Shown: piece after piece, positions 15,536 to 23,494 of the stretch
Numbering within the stretch: the first letter of the stretch is position 1
Layout of the letters: each line of letters starts with the position of its first letter
NCBI GenBank assembly: GCA_029245245.1
Contig: JAQWPT010000038.1
Coordinates: forward strand, 1 to 33,051
Direction: 5' to 3'
Length of the DNA: 33,051 nucleotides
Source of the DNA: Phycisphaerales bacterium
GTDB taxonomy: Bacteria > Planctomycetota > Phycisphaerae > Phycisphaerales > SM1A02
Made by a program: the position numbers and the translations under genes
Notes under the pieces: model-generated
Seen by the model: the letters and a program-made list of their open reading frames with translations, nothing else
Told to the model about the DNA's origin: nothing
Database searches by the model: none

Positions 15536-17995
15536 ATGATTCAGACTCCCATTCATGCCATGACCTGCACCGCCATGCTGCTGTGCCTGGGCGGCACTGC
15601 CATCGGAGCACCCCAACCGAACATCGTCTTCGTCCACGTGGACGACCTTGGATGGCAAGACACCTCGGTCCCCATGCACGAAACGGTCACCGAACTCAAC
15701 GAGCGATACCGCACACCATCCATGCAGCGACTGGCCGACTCGGGCGCCGTCCTTACCAGCAATTACGCCGCCGCTCCCGTGTGCACCCCAAGCCGCACCA
15801 GCCTCATGACCGGACAGGCTCCCGCCCGGACCCACATCACCTACTGGACACTGCACCGGGATCAGGACACGTCCCGGGCGCACCCTCACCTCCAGGCACC
15901 GCACTGGAACATGAATGGACTGCACGAAGAGGATGTCACCCTGCCGCTGCTGCTGCGCCGCGCGGGATACCGAACCATTCATGTCGGCAAGGCCCACCTG
16001 GGCGCCCACGACACCAGTGGAGCCGACCCGACACGTCTCGGGTTCGACGTCAACATCGCCGGCCACGCCTCGGGAGCACCGGGCTCCTACCTGGGAATCC
16101 ATCGCTTCATGAACACGAAGAACCCGCAGCGATTCGAACCCACCAGCGTCTGGGACGTGCCCGGGCTCGAGGACTGGCATGACCAGGACATCTACCTCAC
16201 CGAGGTCCTGACCGAGGAAGCCCTTGGAGAACTGGACCGTGCCCACAAGGACGGGACCCCGTTCTTCCTGCACTTCGCTCCCTACGCGGTACACACCCCG
16301 ATCATGCCCAACGAGCAGTACGCAGAGCACTACGAGTCCCTGCCGGCCCGCGAAGCGGCCTACGCCACCATGATCGAATCCGTCGATACCGCCGTCGGAG
16401 CGATCCTGGACCGACTCGCCGAGCACGGCCTCCAGGAGCACACCATCGTGGTGGTGTCGTCGGACAACGGTGGGCTTTCGGCCCATGCCCGTGACGGCAA
16501 ACCCCACGTGCACAATGCCCCCCTGCGCAGCGGCAAGGGCTCGGCCTACGAGGGCGGAACCCGCGTGCCGGGCATCGTCCGCTGGCCCGGTGTCACTCGC
16601 CCCGGCAGCCGCATCGACACCCCGGTGGTCACCCACGACTGGTTTCCAACCCTGCTGGATGCCGCCGGCGCCACCTCGCTGATCTCCCCCCTCCACCACG
16701 TCGACGGACAAGACCTGCACGCCACCCTCGCGGGTGAATCCACGGACCTGGAAACCGAACGCGTGATTCTCTGGCACCAACCACATCAGTGGGGCGCCCG
16801 CGGACCCGGCATCCTTCCCTACACCGCAATCCGCCAGGGCGACTGGAAACTGATCTTTCGACACGCCGATGGCGGACTGGAACTCTACGACCTGTCTTCA
16901 GATCTCGGCGAACGAAACGAGTTGTCGACCCTCAAGCCGGAACGAACCCGTGCCATGGCGGCACTGCTCTCTGAAACAGCCCGTGCGCACGGTGCCCAGC
17001 CCTCGATCGACACGCGTACGGGACGGGCGGTTCCCTGGCCCGATGAAATGGATGATCGCCATCCCGCGGCACCCGACGGCATGACCTGGATACCCGGCGG
17101 CACCTTCACCATGGGATCGAGCAACGGCTACCGGGAGGAACGACCGGAGCACCAGGTCACCCTCGACGGATTCTTCATGGATACCAACGAGGTCACGAAC
17201 GCCCAGTTTGCACGCTTCATCGAGGACACCGGCTACGTGACGATCGCAGAACGCATTCCCGAGGCCGATGACTACCCCGATGCCCCGCCCGAACTGCTGG
17301 TCCCGGCCTCGGCCGTGTTCCACGCTCCTTCATCCATCTCCAACCGGCTGGACATTGGACAATGGTGGTCACTCGTACCCGATGCCGATTGGCGCCACCC
17401 GGAGGGTCCGGGCTCCTCGATCGCGAATCGCATGGACCATCCCGTGGTCCACGTCGCCTGGGACGATGCACAGGCCTACGCGGACTGGGCTGGCAAGCAG
17501 TTGCCCACCGAGGCCCAGTGGGAATACGCCGCCCGCGGCGGACTCGAGGCCCGCCCGTTCAACTGGGGGGACGAGTACGTGCCCGGCGGAACCTGGATGG
17601 CCAATACCTGGCAGGGTCGATTCCCAGTGCAGGATGATGAGCTGGACGGGCACGGTGGTTCCGCCCCCGTCGGTTCCTTCCCTTCCAATGGCTGGGGACT
17701 CCATGACATGGCCGGCAACGCCTGGGAGTGGTGCGCAGACTGGTACTCGGAAGACTGGTACGAGCGGTCCGGCCGACGAAACCCCACCGGACCGGCAATG
17801 GACACCATCGTCGACAACGAGTCACCGGCCGGACCGCGCCGAATCACGCGAGGCGGTTCGTTCCTGTGTTCACCCGAGTTCTGCATCCGCTACCGACCGG
17901 CGGCCCGCATGCCCGTGACTCCCGACAGCAGCCTGTCCCACACCGGGTTCCGCTGCGTCCGTCCGGCGAGTCAGGATCCGTCGGGAACGCCGTAG
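15536..17995 (+). CDS. Sulfatase fused to a formylglycine-generating enzyme (FGE) domain
   Basis: 819 aa, secreted (signal peptide ends near IGA, residue 24). Residues 27-490 or so are a type I sulfatase: metal site VHVDDLGW (Asp36-Asp37), activation motif CTPSR (Cys83), and SSDNGG later. Residues 514-812 or so are a complete FGE/SUMF1 domain: MTWIPGGTFTMGS at its start, PVVHVAWDDAQAYADWAGK, LPTEAQWEYAARGG, GNAWEWCADWY, and the active-site segment GGSFLCSPEFCIRYR with Cys778 and Cys783. The C-x4-C spacing equals that of human FGE (Cys336/Cys341, from memory), the copper-binding pair. One chain thus carries both the target cysteine and the enzyme that converts such a cysteine to formylglycine. 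It probably activates itself and perhaps the neighbouring sulfatases. Its 3' end overlaps the convergent sulfatase by 25 bp. Confidence 0.93.
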   Translation: MIQTPIHAMTCTAMLLCLGGTAIGAPQPNIVFVHVDDLGWQDTSVPMHETVTELNERYRTPSMQRLADSGAVLTSNYAAAPVCTPSRTSLMTGQAPARTHITYWTLHRDQDTSRAHPHLQAPHWNMNGLHEEDVTLPLLLRRAGYRTIHVGKAHLGAHDTSGADPTRLGFDVNIAGHASGAPGSYLGIHRFMNTKNPQRFEPTSVWDVPGLEDWHDQDIYLTEVLTEEALGELDRAHKDGTPFFLHFAPYAVHTPIMPNEQYAEHYESLPAREAAYATMIESVDTAVGAILDRLAEHGLQEHTIVVVSSDNGGLSAHARDGKPHVHNAPLRSGKGSAYEGGTRVPGIVRWPGVTRPGSRIDTPVVTHDWFPTLLDAAGATSLISPLHHVDGQDLHATLAGESTDLETERVILWHQPHQWGARGPGILPYTAIRQGDWKLIFRHADGGLELYDLSSDLGERNELSTLKPERTRAMAALLSETARAHGAQPSIDTRTGRAVPWPDEMDDRHPAAPDGMTWIPGGTFTMGSSNGYREERPEHQVTLDGFFMDTNEVTNAQFARFIEDTGYVTIAERIPEADDYPDAPPELLVPASAVFHAPSSISNRLDIGQWWSLVPDADWRHPEGPGSSIANRMDHPVVHVAWDDAQAYADWAGKQLPTEAQWEYAARGGLEARPFNWGDEYVPGGTWMANTWQGRFPVQDDELDGHGGSAPVGSFPSNGWGLHDMAGNAWEWCADWYSEDWYERSGRRNPTGPAMDTIVDNESPAGPRRITRGGSFLCSPEFCIRYRPAARMPVTPDSSLSHTGFRCVRPASQDPSGTP

Positions 17996-19506
17996 ACCAC
18001 CTGGAGTCGACGCAGCTCCGCTTCCAACTGCCGGCGTGTTTCAGCGTGTTCGGCAACCTTGGCGAGGTTGTTCACCTCGTGGGGATCCTCGTGCATGTCG
18101 AAGAGTTCCCACTCTCCCCGACCGGGGTACTCGATGAGTTTCCAGCGGTCGGTCCGCACACCCCGGTGCGGCTGGACGTTGTGGATCCCCTCCTCGAAGT
18201 ATTCGTAATAGATGGAGTCGCGCCATGGTCCCTGATTCCGGCCCTCCAGGAGCGGCCGCAGGCTGGCCCCCTGCATGCGATCGGGCGACTCGACTCCAGC
18301 GGCATCGAGAAAGGTCTGGGCGAGGTCGAGATTCTGCACGAGGGCATCTTCGGTACTGCCAGCAGCAACCGTTCCCGGCCAACGAACCAGCAATGGCGTC
18401 CGCAATGACGGCTCGTACATGAACCGCTTGTCGTACCAACCGTGTTCACCAAGGAAAAACCCCTGGTCGGAGCTGTAGACCACGATGGTATTTTCAGCCA
18501 GGCCCTGCTCGTCGAGCCAGTCCAGCAGTCGACCGACGTTGTCGTCGACCGATGCGATGCAGCGAAGGTAGTTCTTGATGTAGCGTTGGTACTTCCATCG
18601 CACCAGGTCCCGGCCCTGGAGATTCGCTTCCCGGAATGCGTCGTTGCGATCACGGAACGCGGCATCCCAGGCCGCCAACTGCTCCGGTGTCAGTCGTTCC
18701 CGCATTCCCTTGATCCACCGGTCGGGTCCGGCCAGTTCCGCACGTTCCTGCTCCGTGGGTTCGATCTTCAGGTCGTAGTGCAGGTACATGTGCCGATCAA
18801 TCTCCATCTCCTGATCGTGCGCAGCGCTGGCCCGGGTGGCGTAGTCATCGAAGAGCGTCGGTGGTTCTGGAATATCCACATCGGCGTAGAGATCGAGGTG
18901 ATCCGGACCGGGCATCCAACTCCGATGCGGCGCCTTGTGCTGGCACATCAGGAGAAACGGCTGCTCACGGTCCCATTCACCCTCGAGCCAGTTGATGGAT
19001 CGATCGGTCACCAGGTCGGTCACGTACCCCTGGTCACGCACGGTGCCCTCGGGGGTGATGAAGTCCGGATTGTAGTAGTCACCCTGCCCCGGGAGCACCG
19101 CCCAGTGATCGAACCCCGTGGGATCCGTCTTCAGATGCCACTTGCCTATGAGCGCGGTCTCGTAGCCCGACTGCTGAAGGAGTTGGGGAAAGGTCGGCTG
19201 GCTCCCGTCGAACACATCACCGTTGTCCATCAGCCCGTTGACATGGCTGTGGGTGCCCGTGAGCACGACGGCACGGCACGGCGCACAGATGCCGTTGGTG
19301 CAGAACGCGTTGTCGAAGCGCATGCCTCCGGCTGCGATGCGATCCATGTGAGGTGTCTGGTTGATCACGGATCCGTAACAACCAACCGCCGCGGCGGAAT
19401 GATCGTCGGTGTAGATGAAAAGAATGTTTGGACGATCTCCCCGGGGCCCATCCGGTTCAGCAGTGGCAAGAGGCATCGACACGGTAATCAGCAGGATCAA
19501 ATGCAT
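17971..19506 (-). CDS. Secreted sulfatase with CAPCR activation motif
   Basis: 511 aa. A short signal peptide (MHLILLITVSMPLATA) precedes the metal site FIYTDDHSA (Asp34-Asp35), the motif CAPCR (Cys74) followed by AVVLTGTHSHVNG, LIGKWHLKTDPTGFDHW, and the later YSSDQGFFLGEHGWYDKRF. The CxPxR consensus is kept, but the usual Ser is a second Cys. The GEHGWYDK segment and length suggest the glycan (heparan/GlcNAc-6-sulfate or choline-sulfate-like) branch; the substrate is unknown. The long upstream frame is spurious; the ATG at 19506 starts directly with the signal peptide. It is transcribed divergently from the next sulfatase, with only 24 bp between start codons. Confidence 0.92.
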   Translation of the reverse strand: MHLILLITVSMPLATAEPDGPRGDRPNILFIYTDDHSAAAVGCYGSVINQTPHMDRIAAGGMRFDNAFCTNGICAPCRAVVLTGTHSHVNGLMDNGDVFDGSQPTFPQLLQQSGYETALIGKWHLKTDPTGFDHWAVLPGQGDYYNPDFITPEGTVRDQGYVTDLVTDRSINWLEGEWDREQPFLLMCQHKAPHRSWMPGPDHLDLYADVDIPEPPTLFDDYATRASAAHDQEMEIDRHMYLHYDLKIEPTEQERAELAGPDRWIKGMRERLTPEQLAAWDAAFRDRNDAFREANLQGRDLVRWKYQRYIKNYLRCIASVDDNVGRLLDWLDEQGLAENTIVVYSSDQGFFLGEHGWYDKRFMYEPSLRTPLLVRWPGTVAAGSTEDALVQNLDLAQTFLDAAGVESPDRMQGASLRPLLEGRNQGPWRDSIYYEYFEEGIHNVQPHRGVRTDRWKLIEYPGRGEWELFDMHEDPHEVNNLAKVAEHAETRRQLEAELRRLQVVYGVPDGS

Positions 19507-19513
19507 GGTTCCC

Positions 19514-19525
19514 GGAGTATACTCC
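19514..19525. promoter_or_regulatory. Palindromic bidirectional -10 element between two sulfatase genes
   Basis: GGAGTATACTCC is a perfect 12-bp palindrome. It contains TATACT on the plus strand (19518-19523), 7 nt before the ATG at 19531, and TATACT on the minus strand (19521-19516), 9 nt before the ATG at 19506. The two start codons are 24 bp apart, so both mRNAs would be leaderless or nearly so. It could also be an operator. The GGAG ends are 13-15 nt from the starts, too far for a normal SD. Confidence 0.55.
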
Positions 19526-19530
19526 TGCCC

Positions 19531-20961
19531 ATGCTGACAACCTCCATCCTCCTCTTCATTGCCAGCCTGGCGCAGCCCGGATCCGCCGCAGGCGAGGCTC
19601 CTCCGAACATCGTGATCATCTACACCGACGACCAGGGATGGTTTGATGTCGGTGCAAACGGGGGACGGCACGTTTCGACCCCCAACATCGATCGCATGGC
19701 CGAGCAGGGACGGCGATTCACGGATTTCTACACCGCCCAGCCGGTGTGCTCCGCCTCGCGGACCGCACTGCTCACGGGCTGCTATCCAAATCGCCTGGGC
19801 ATCACCGGGGCCCTCGGGCCGTGGGCCAACCATGGCATCCACGATGATGAGACCACCCTCGGCGAACTTTGCCGGGACCGTGGCTACGCCACCGCCGCGT
19901 ACGGCAAATGGCACCTCGGACACCACGCGCAGTTCCTCCCGCCGAACCATGGATTCGACGATTACTTCGGAATCCCCTACTCCAACGACATGTGGCCGAT
20001 GCACCCCACTGCTCGCAAGAGCACGTATCCACCACTGCCGCTGATCGAAGACGCTGAAACAATCGAGGAGCAGCCGGACCAGCGACGCTTCACGACGGAG
20101 TTCACCGAGCGAGCCGTGCAGTTCATGCGTGAGCACGCCGATGAACCGTTCCTCGTGTACCTCGCCCACCCCATGCCGCACGTACCGCTGTTCGTCAACG
20201 AAGAACGTGACGGCGCCACCGGCATGGGACTCTACGCCGACGTCATCGGCGAGATCGACTGGTCGGTCGGGCAGGTCCTGGACACCCTGCACGAACTGGA
20301 CCTCGATGAACGCACGCTCGTGATCTTCGCCTCCGACAACGGTCCATGGCTGAGCTACGGCAACCACGGAGGGCAGACCGGCCCGTACCGGGAGGGCAAG
20401 GGCACGACATTCGAGGGGGGCGTCCGCGTCCCCTGCGTCATGTGGATGCCCGGGCGGATTCCCGCCGGCACCGTCTGCCGTGAACCGATGATGACCATCG
20501 ACGTCCTGCCGACCGTCGCCGAACTCATCGATGCTCCCCTGCCGTCACGCCCCATCGACGGCCGCAGCGCAACGGGACTCGTGTTCGACGAGCCTGGAGC
20601 TCGATCACCACAGGAGTACTACCTCTTCTACTACCACGCAAATGACCTGGAGGCGATCCGAAGCGGACGCTGGAAACTTCATCTCCCCCATGGATACCGA
20701 AGCATGGGGAACCGGGAACCGGGCCGTGACGGCATTCCCGGCCAGTACAACTATGGAGTACGGATCGACATGGAACTCTACGATCTCGAGACGGACCCCG
20801 GTGAAACCACGGATGTCTCCGACCAGTACCCCGAGGTGATGGAACGCATGCTGGGCATTGCGGAAACGGCCCGGGCCGATCTTGGTGACACGCTCACCAA
20901 GCGGGAAGGGACCGGTCGAAGGCAACCGGGGCGACTGCCGAAGGAAGAGGATTCCCCGTGA
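19531..20961 (+). CDS. Secreted sulfatase with CSASR activation motif
   Basis: 476 aa. A signal peptide ends near SAAGEA; then come the metal site IIYTDDQGW (Asp33-Asp34), activation motif CSASR (Cys73, the C-x-A-x-R form), AYGKWHLGHHAQFLPPNHGFDDYFG, FASDNGPW, and the late GKGTTFEGGVRVP. The last segment and FYYHANDLEAIRSGRWKLH near the C-terminus resemble arylsulfatase A/GalNAc-sulfatase-like enzymes. The substrate is probably a sulfated glycan. The in-frame sequence upstream of 19531 is antisense to the divergent sulfatase and is not part of the protein. It overlaps the following acyltransferase gene by 4 bp (GTGA). Confidence 0.92.
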   Translation: MLTTSILLFIASLAQPGSAAGEAPPNIVIIYTDDQGWFDVGANGGRHVSTPNIDRMAEQGRRFTDFYTAQPVCSASRTALLTGCYPNRLGITGALGPWANHGIHDDETTLGELCRDRGYATAAYGKWHLGHHAQFLPPNHGFDDYFGIPYSNDMWPMHPTARKSTYPPLPLIEDAETIEEQPDQRRFTTEFTERAVQFMREHADEPFLVYLAHPMPHVPLFVNEERDGATGMGLYADVIGEIDWSVGQVLDTLHELDLDERTLVIFASDNGPWLSYGNHGGQTGPYREGKGTTFEGGVRVPCVMWMPGRIPAGTVCREPMMTIDVLPTVAELIDAPLPSRPIDGRSATGLVFDEPGARSPQEYYLFYYHANDLEAIRSGRWKLHLPHGYRSMGNREPGRDGIPGQYNYGVRIDMELYDLETDPGETTDVSDQYPEVMERMLGIAETARADLGDTLTKREGTGRRQPGRLPKEEDSP

Positions 20962-22256
20962 CCACCACCAATGAAGCGAGTGGCCGCCCACTGAGCTACT
21001 TCGAATCGACCATGCAACTTGCCACGGAGCGGTACTACTCCGCCACGATCTGCTGCTGGGCCATGGGGACCGGCCCCGTCGACATCGATCAGGTCCGCAG
21101 CGCACTGCAGGTCCTGCATGCCAGGCACCCGCTGCTTCGAGCTCGCATCGAGGGCGAACCGGGAACCTACCGCTTCCTGATCGATGTCCCCTTCGGGAAC
21201 ATCCCGGTGCACGAGATCACCCTCGCCGAGGGCGAGGACATCAACAGTGTCCTGGAACCATTGATGGATGAGCACTTCCCCTCCGGACAGCGCACCTGGG
21301 GAGCACGATTCGTTCGTTCCGGAACATCCGGACGATGGTGGCTGCTGCTGCAGACCCACCATGCAATCACGGATGGTCGATCGGCCTACTGCCTGCTCGA
21401 CCAGTGTGGACAACTGCTGGGAGCAATGGCCTCCGGCGACCCCATCGACCCTGCACCGCTGGAACTGCCCGAGCCCATCGAACACCAGATGGATCCACCG
21501 GGCACGCTGGAACACTGGAATCGCACCGGTGAGCGATGGAGTGATCGCATCGGAACAATCTCCCACTGGCCGGCCGATGGTGCCGCCGACTTCGAGGATC
21601 GCCATTGCCACAACACCTTCAGTGACCACGACCCCGACTTCAGTCGGCGACTGCTCGATCGCTGTCACGCCGCCGGCACGACCGTCCAGGGCGCCCTGGC
21701 ATCCGCCGTCGCCAGGGGCATCGCTGCATACCTCGACCACGCCATCGACATCGACACCTTCACCCCCGTGGACCTGCGTCGCTTCGCCGCCGTGGACATC
21801 GATCCCCACGAGATCGCCTGCAAGATCACCTGCCTGGATACCGGCTCGTTCAACATCTCCAGTGAAAGCGATCCCTGGGATGTCGCCCGAAACTACACCT
21901 CCGCGCTCAATCGCCAACTCGACGAGAAGCCCTACCCGCCTGCCGATTTCAGGAGCAAGGACGTCATCGCAGGGTCGACCGGGTTCCTCGGTACCGGAAA
22001 CCGCTTCGGGCATGGATTCTGCCTGACCAACACCGGCCGACTTCACATGGACGGGGACTATGGACCGATCCAGTTCGAACTGGTCGACGTCACCGCCACG
22101 GTCCGGTTCGGGGGCTTCCCGGTGATCCAGTCCGTCTACACGTTCCGGGACCGGCTTCGGTGTACCTACACGTGGCCCGAACCACTGCTGTCACGGCCCC
22201 ACGCCCTGGAACTCACCCGTGAGGTGGAATCACACCTGCAGTCCATGGTCGACTGA
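20958..22256 (+). CDS. Condensation-domain-like acyltransferase (stand-alone)
   Basis: 432 aa, cytoplasmic. Residues 134-140 read HHAITDG, the HHxxxDG catalytic motif of the chloramphenicol-acetyltransferase/condensation superfamily (PapA acyltransferases, alcohol O-acetyltransferases, NRPS condensation domains). [11 protein letters not shown] at residues 54-64 fits the usual N-terminal motif. The second motif DFGWG is not evident; DGDYGPIQF may be its remnant. It should transfer an acyl group from a thioester to an alcohol or amine. The GTG start is supported by the GTGA overlap with the sulfatase and the purine-rich GGAAGAGG upstream. No carrier protein or adenylation domain is nearby, so a CoA donor is more likely. 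Co-translation with a sulfatase is unexpected. Confidence 0.8.
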   Translation: MTTTNEASGRPLSYFESTMQLATERYYSATICCWAMGTGPVDIDQVRSALQVLHARHPLLRARIEGEPGTYRFLIDVPFGNIPVHEITLAEGEDINSVLEPLMDEHFPSGQRTWGARFVRSGTSGRWWLLLQTHHAITDGRSAYCLLDQCGQLLGAMASGDPIDPAPLELPEPIEHQMDPPGTLEHWNRTGERWSDRIGTISHWPADGAADFEDRHCHNTFSDHDPDFSRRLLDRCHAAGTTVQGALASAVARGIAAYLDHAIDIDTFTPVDLRRFAAVDIDPHEIACKITCLDTGSFNISSESDPWDVARNYTSALNRQLDEKPYPPADFRSKDVIAGSTGFLGTGNRFGHGFCLTNTGRLHMDGDYGPIQFELVDVTATVRFGGFPVIQSVYTFRDRLRCTYTWPEPLLSRPHALELTREVESHLQSMVD

Positions 22257-22368
22257 AAGTGGCCCAGCGTGGCCTTCGGGCCCGATCATGAACAAACGAT
22301 GGCCCACGTCGTATGGATGCATAGAATGTGAAGTGGACCATCCACGAGGATCCAACGGAAGTTTCACC

Positions 22369-23493
22369 ATGAAGACCATCCCGATCATCATCATCATCAC
22401 CATGCTTGTCGCCCTCGTCCCGTTGACGCTGATGGCCGACGACACCACGCCGGACGGTCCGGCCGCGACTACCGACTCCAGGAAGACGACCATGACCCAG
22501 CCGACCACGTCCGACAGTGGCCACGACATCACACCACTCACCGAGGACCAGGTGCGCGAGCTGGCCGCCAGACTCGATCCGGAGACCTTCCGAGTCACCC
22601 AGAAATCAGGGACGGAGCGTCCCTTCTGCGGCACCCTGCTGGACAACAAGAAGGACGGCACCTACGTCTGCACGGTCTGCAACCTGCCCCTGTTCTCCAG
22701 CCAGCACAAGTTCACCTCCGGGACGGGATGGCCGAGCTTCTACCAGGAATACGACCCGAAGCACGTCAAGCAGATCGAGGACGCCAGCCACGGCATGGTG
22801 CGGACCGAGATCGAGTGCACCCGCTGCGGGGCGCACCTCGGCCACGTGTTCAACGACGGGCCCGAACCCACCGGCATGCGCCACTGTCTGAACTCCGCAT
22901 CACTCCAGTTCGTCGAGGATGGCAAGGAACTTCCTTCCCTGCCGTTGCAACCCGGGTACCAGACTGCGTACTTCGCCGGCGGATGCTTCTGGGGCATCGA
23001 ACACTACTTCCAGCAGGGTCCCGGGGTCATTGAGGCCGTCAGCGGGTACATGCAGGGAGAAACCGAACGCCCGAACTACAAGGGCGTCTGCTCCGGCACC
23101 ACCGGACATGCCGAGGCGGTCAAGGTGGTCTTCGACCCGCAAGTCGTCTCCTACGAGACGCTGCTGCAGGCCTTCTTCCTGATGCACGATCCCACGCAGT
23201 TGAATCGACAGGGACCCGATCGGGGCACGCAGTACCGAAGCGGCATCTACGCCACCGACGACACGCAACTCGCCCAGGCACGTGCCTTCATCGAGGCCCT
23301 CGAAACATCAGGCACCTACCGCGGCCCCGTCGTGACGGAGGTCGAACTCGCGAACACCTTCTACCCGGCCGAGGACTACCACCAGGACTACATCGAGACG
23401 ACGGGCCGAAGTTGCCACGTCACGAACCCATGGCCGCGACTCAAGCAGGCCACTGGATCGGACAAGTCACCCTCGACTCCGGCCAAGCCCTGA
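22369..23493 (+). CDS. msrBA: Exported bifunctional methionine sulfoxide reductase (MsrB-MsrA fusion)
   Basis: 374 aa. A signal peptide with an unusual Ile run ([16 protein letters not shown]) exports it. Residues 55-185 or so are MsrB: zinc cysteines CTVC (101, 104) and CTRC (150, 153), GTGWPSF, and catalytic Cys173 in [11 protein letters not shown]. Residues 198-355 or so are MsrA: catalytic Cys206 in GGCFWG, YMQGE and GHAEAVKV. Together they reduce the R and S forms of methionine sulfoxide in envelope proteins. The order B-A with a signal peptide parallels periplasmic MsrAB-type repair enzymes, but no thioredoxin domain is fused. The start at 22369 is chosen because it begins the signal peptide. 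The 112-bp gap upstream has no clear promoter. Convergent with the FG-GAP gene, 1 bp apart. Confidence 0.93.
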   Translation: MKTIPIIIIITMLVALVPLTLMADDTTPDGPAATTDSRKTTMTQPTTSDSGHDITPLTEDQVRELAARLDPETFRVTQKSGTERPFCGTLLDNKKDGTYVCTVCNLPLFSSQHKFTSGTGWPSFYQEYDPKHVKQIEDASHGMVRTEIECTRCGAHLGHVFNDGPEPTGMRHCLNSASLQFVEDGKELPSLPLQPGYQTAYFAGGCFWGIEHYFQQGPGVIEAVSGYMQGETERPNYKGVCSGTTGHAEAVKVVFDPQVVSYETLLQAFFLMHDPTQLNRQGPDRGTQYRSGIYATDDTQLAQARAFIEALETSGTYRGPVVTEVELANTFYPAEDYHQDYIETTGRSCHVTNPWPRLKQATGSDKSPSTPAKP

Positions 23494-23494
23494 T

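Noticed and set aside
15341-16864. 507-codon open frame on the minus strand
   Set aside because: It is antisense to the sulfatase-FGE gene and the SYLF gene, whose motifs are unmistakable. The composition (Gly/Val/His/Asp-rich, no domain, no signal) is typical of a GC-rich antisense shadow.
18442-19530. Upstream extension of the sulfatase at 19531
   Set aside because: The 363 extra codons are antisense to the divergent sulfatase and the real signal peptide begins at 19531. The same applies to the extension of the minus-strand sulfatase to 20367.
22261-22282. GGCC-TTCG-GGCC hairpin after the acyltransferase gene
   Set aside because: It has a stable tetraloop, but the stem is only 4-5 bp and no T-run follows, so it is not called a terminator.
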